From: Amoebidium appalachense
Taxonomy: Eukaryota > Ichthyosporea
Length of the DNA: 64,000 nucleotides
Direction of reading: 5' to 3'
NCBI GenBank assembly: GCA_963693365.1
Contig: CAVNZM010000006.1
Span: 10,540,001 to 10,604,000 of the forward strand
The position numbers and the translations under genes were made by a program. Positions within the stretch are counted from its first letter, which is position 1; each line of letters begins with the position of its first letter. The notes beneath the pieces were generated by a model. The model made no database searches and was not told the DNA's origin. It worked only from the letters and a program-made list of their open reading frames with translations. This document shows positions 60,634 through 64,000 of the stretch, piece after piece.

Positions 60634-61541
60634 AGTGCCGGTTACTTTGAGTTTCCCCACACAACCGAAAGGGGGCAGCCCAAATGGAAATCTAGTTTGA
60701 ATCGAGTCTCGAGGAAGTTCCAAACACACAGCATCAAACAGCGGCCAGCTGGCCAACGACAGCACGAAAATTTCGAAATGACGACCAACGGAAGAATGGC
60801 GGCACGAGATTATGATCGTTATCCAATAACTTTTTAGTAAGAACCATGTGCCGACTCCCTAGAGCAAACACCAATTCCAGCTGGTCACCTGGTGGCCCAG
60901 AAAAATGGAGGTAAGATTAATAAAACAGCTTATACTCGTTATCAATTGGGCCATTATGTTTTGAGGGGAAAAATAAAAACCCTCTTTTGTCACTTCATTT
61001 ATTCAAGGCTTCAGGAGGCCATCAAGCTCATCCAGCAATCTAGATTTGGAGTTTAGGGAAGCATACTGTACGGCCTTCATGACATGTAATACGAAGTCAT
61101 CAATACATGGATATTTCTATAAAATACCTATATTAGTAACAAAAAGAAAAAAGAAAGAGTGTCAAGCTTTTTTGTGTTTTTTTTATGCTGTAATGTATGC
61201 ACACACTTCAGAAGGATGAAACACAACCCATGTGCCAAAAACCGGCTTGGAAACTACTACATGACATTTAGCCAATTATGCCTCACACTGCTAGCCAAAA
61301 TAGGTAATATCTTTTAATCTTCTTATGCGGCTTTACGATCGTGACGAGTTGCGCAGCAGCGCAACTTTTTTATTAGTGTTTGTTTTGACACCTGACCGTG
61401 TGTCACTGACAACGCGGCCGGTAGCACGGCCGGTACTGTTATTGTACACAGAGGTACCGGGTTGAGTTGCCCCGGAGACGTGTGCCGGTACATAGTATAG
61501 GGAAGCTACGTGCTATATGGCTATTGGTGTTGTGAGAGAAA
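60634..61541. promoter_or_regulatory. Divergent intergenic region between the ABC1 kinase and the plus-strand gene
   Basis: About 0.9 kb separates the two start codons, which face away from each other, so promoters of both genes should lie here. The sequence is ordinary and AT-rich, with no homopolymer longer than about 8. No TATA or initiator is clear enough to place. A GTGTCA/TGACAC-type patch lies around 61387-61410. Confidence 0.4.
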
Positions 61542-64000
61542 ATGGAGGAGATGGCCGCACTGCTCTTTGGCCACCCACCGGCCCACGAGCAGCAGCTTGA
61601 AGGTAGGAACCTTGTTGTGTTCTCGTGTACACACCAGTGGCTGTTCGTGAGCACGAATGTTTGTCGAATCGCGCTTATTCATCTTTTCCTTGTTCTTGCA
61701 TTCTTAGATAATCTTGAAACGCTGGCAGTTTTCTGTAACGCGTGCCTTTGGACCTGACTGACTTCCCCTTACAGGTGATGCTGAAGCGCCAGACGCCGTG
61801 GGTGCTGATGGTGAGGCTCCTGTGGCTTCTACACATGAGAGCGCTGAAGTGTCACAGGTGCAAGCACAAGCAACTGAGACTGCTGCAGATGAAAATGCTG
61901 CAGTGGAGACAGAGGTGGGTGGTGGTGACAAGGAGCAGACTGGCACAGAGCAGACACGGGAGGGTGCAGTGGCCGAAGGGGAGGGAGGGCAGGTAGACGG
62001 GACAGGAGAGGAAGGAGGGGACGGGCAGCCAGCAAGCAGCACGCAGGAGGGGGCACAGACACAGGCACAGGCAGGCGGCGAGCAGCTTCTTTACGGCAGT
62101 GTGGGGCAGACTGGCACAGAGCAGACACGGGAGGGTGCAGTGGCCGAAGGGGAGGGAGGGCAGGTAGACGGGACAGGAGAGGAAGGAGGGGACGGGCAGC
62201 CAGCAAGCAGCACGCAGGAGGGGGCACAGACACAGGCACAGGCAGGCGGCGAGCAGCTTCTTTACGGCAGTGTGGGGCTCTTACTGGCGGTGGGGGAGGA
62301 CTCTGAGGACGAGCAGGGCATAGACAGCACCAGCCTGGCCAGTCTGCTGGCCCAACCTGAGTCAGCCACCCCCCCCCCCCCCCCCCCCCTTTCCACCCGC
62401 CCCCCCACCCCCACCCTTGTCCTTCCCCCCCTTCCCCCCCCCACCCCCCTCCCTGATAACTCAGTCACACAGGCCCCCCGCTCTCGCTCTACAGGCATTC
62501 TCCCCCCTCCCCCCCCCCCCCCTCCCCCCTCCCCTCCTCCTCCTCCCTCCTGCTTCTCCCCCTCTCTTGTCGGAACTGCTGCTGTGACACTGCCACTACG
62601 GCCACTGTCAACACCACTATTCCTGTGAGCATAAACGTATAAGCATGTATTAGTCACCACTCGAACCTCTAGTCTTGTTCCTTTACTTCTGTCCCCCCCT
62701 CCCCCCCCCCCCTCCCCTCCCCTGCCCCCGCCTCCCGTCCCTCCTTTTGCGGGGATCTTTAATAGATACACACCAGCACACCCTGTCTCACGATGCACAT
62801 TACACGAAAAATACCGGCAGTGCGGCTGGTAGCATGGTTATGTGTTATCGTGATCGGGCCCCTCTTTTCTTTTTCTGAAAAAACGGTGGGCAGGGGGGGG
62901 GGGGGAGAGAGGGGGGGGGGGGGAGGGAGGAGGTTAGGAGGGTGGGTGGAGAGGTGGGGGGGGGGGGGAGGGGGGGGGGGGGGCACAGGGCACATCCACT
63001 GGCAGTCAAGTGCATTGAGCAGCCTTGATCCAGCACACAGTCAATCACGGTATGGATATCTGGAAGTGTCTTGACTGCTGGGGGGCATGTGTGCTGTCCT
63101 TTCTTGCCTGACACTGCTGGTGGTGTGGCAGGGAGGCAAGCCAGCCACCCAAAGAGTCCAGTGAAGATGTGGCCGACCCAGCCAGCAATGATGAGACGGG
63201 TAAGAATGGTAATGTTGAGAATGGTGGAGGTGCTGCAAGCTTGGACGCGGGGGAGGGGGAGCAGAAGACCAGGCAGGGGGGAGAGGAGGCAGCAAAGGCA
63301 AAGGAGTCAGCCAAAGGGGCCACTGTGTCTGTGATCCCCCCTGGGTGGCGTCGCTTTAAACTGGAAAGAGGTGACGTCTTGTATGTGCTTCCCCCCCCCC
63401 CCCCCCCCCCCTTGAACCCCTTTTCATTTAACCCACTCAACCGTGAATAGCTATGTTGACCCAATCTCTTTTGTTTCTTTCTTCCCTTTTTTTTTTTTGT
63501 TTGTTTGTTGGTTTGTTTGTTTGTTTGTTTGTTTGTTTGTTTGTGGTGGTTTTGGGTGTGTGGGGGGGGGGGGGGGGGGGGGGGTGGAGGGGAGGCTATG
63601 GTTGCACAAAGATATCGACACCTGCCCCCTGGCCACTTCCCCCCTGCGGAACCTATCTGGGAATATTTTTATTGATGTCCTTTTTTGGGTGTGGGGCAAA
63701 TGGTTATTTCGGAGTTGGCTTGACTCCTATCAACTAAGGTCTCATGAGTACTGAAGGTTGGTGGTGGCGGCCTGCACTGGGGATTAGTGTTAATGTTTTG
63801 GGACTCACTGATATCTGAGTAAGTCTGTGGAGGAAGAGGTGGGTGGTGTTGGTGGGAAAAGGGTTGGGATGGGGGTGGTGGGGTGGGTTGGGGGGGGGAG
63901 GGGGGGGGGGAGGGAGGGAGGGGGAAGGGGGGGGGGGGGGGAGGGGAGGGGGGAAGGGGACGCGGGCAAGGGTTTCTAACTTGTGTGGGTGTGCAGCTAT
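61542..64000 (+). CDS. Acidic, Pro-rich protein with the start of a methyl-CpG-binding-like domain (partial, runs off right edge)
   Basis: Exons: 61542-61602 (from ATG), 61775-62624, 63132-63380, then an acceptor GGGTGTGCAG at 63987-63996 with the exon continuing past the window. Phases fit at each junction (donors GTAGGA, GTGAGC, GTATGT). Exon 1 gives MEEMAALLFGHPPAHEQQLE. Exon 2 is acidic and Gln/Glu/Gly-rich and contains an exact 57-residue tandem duplication, EDSEDEQGIDSTSLASLLAQ and Pro runs. Exon 3 ends ATVSVIPPGWRRFKLERGDV, and the first bases of the next exon add a Tyr. PPGW-R...DVxY is how MBD (methyl-CpG-binding) domains begin, so a chromatin role is possible, but most of the domain lies outside the window. 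Exon 2 may be shorter if a GTCAGC donor before the Pro tract is used. Confidence 0.6.
61936..62277. repeat. 171-bp tandem duplication inside exon 2
   Basis: Copies 61936-62106 and 62107-62277 appear identical and in frame (57 codons each), starting CAGACTGGCACAGAGCAGAC and ending TTTACGGCAGTGTGGGG. Confidence 0.9.
63480..63585. repeat. T run, (GTTT)n and G run in an intron
   Basis: T 63488-63499, about ten GTTT units to 63543, then G 63560-63584. Confidence 0.9.
63820..63960. repeat. G-rich tract near window end
   Basis: GGTGGG-type sequence passes into G runs interrupted by single A; located within the intron before the last acceptor. Confidence 0.85.

Overview
The window is nuclear DNA from an intron-rich eukaryote. 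The evidence is a set of split genes with GT-AG introns that keep reading frame across every junction: the kinetochore protein NDC80 (19 exons), an ABC1/ADCK-type atypical kinase (7 exons), an aquaporin (3 exons) and the 5' part of a gene with a methyl-CpG-binding-like motif. There are also a tandem-C1-domain first exon, an intact non-LTR retrotransposon and TIR-bounded DNA elements. Stop codons of the well-supported genes (TAG, TGA) fit the standard code. I would guess an alga or another protist, or a small invertebrate; nothing here identifies the species. About half of the window is simple sequence: GT/CA microsatellites, GA/CT tracts and homopolymers of G or C up to about 70 bases, many of them inside introns.

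Layout. 1-3.2 kb: minus-strand exons of secreted-looking proteins (a repeated beta-sandwich-like module carrying frame breaks, and a cysteine-rich exon). 3.2-9 kb: low-complexity DNA with several tandem repeats and no gene I can support. 9.06-9.75 kb: a minus-strand protein or last exon with two UBA domains. 9.8-15.5 kb: very long GT, GA and G tracts. 15.6-16.2 kb: minus-strand first exon with two C1 domains. 17.24-24.68 kb: a 7.4-kb mobile element with inverted-repeat arms of more than 2 kb, tandem repeats inside the arms and a broken DDE integrase in the core. 24.9-25.1 kb: one copy of a 196-bp repeat behind an A tract. 26.08-34.49 kb: NDC80. 36.3-41.6 kb: a TTA-flanked element with GGGCCTGTTTGGCAAC termini, enclosing the second 196-bp repeat copy and a LINE whose ORF2 is intact. 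43.5-46.5 kb: aquaporin. 46.5-50.3 kb: low complexity. 50.36-51.0 kb: a secreted cysteine-rich protein with one frame break. 51-53.2 kb: unassigned. 53.25-60.63 kb: ABC1 kinase. 60.6-61.5 kb: divergent intergenic region. 61.54-64.0 kb: plus-strand gene running off the right end.

The genes do not form an operon or one pathway; they are neighbours on a eukaryotic chromosome. Points worth a second look: (1) a strict polarity of paired homopolymers, T-run before G-run and C-run before A-run; (2) simple repeats that supply splice acceptors; (3) the large integrase element; (4) two different A-tailed sequences joined at the same nucleotide of the 196-bp repeat; (5) unusual signature residues in the aquaporin (NPI) and the kinase (KVCQ). 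Exon boundaries were placed by eye from splice consensus, phase and protein-family resemblance, without alignment software.
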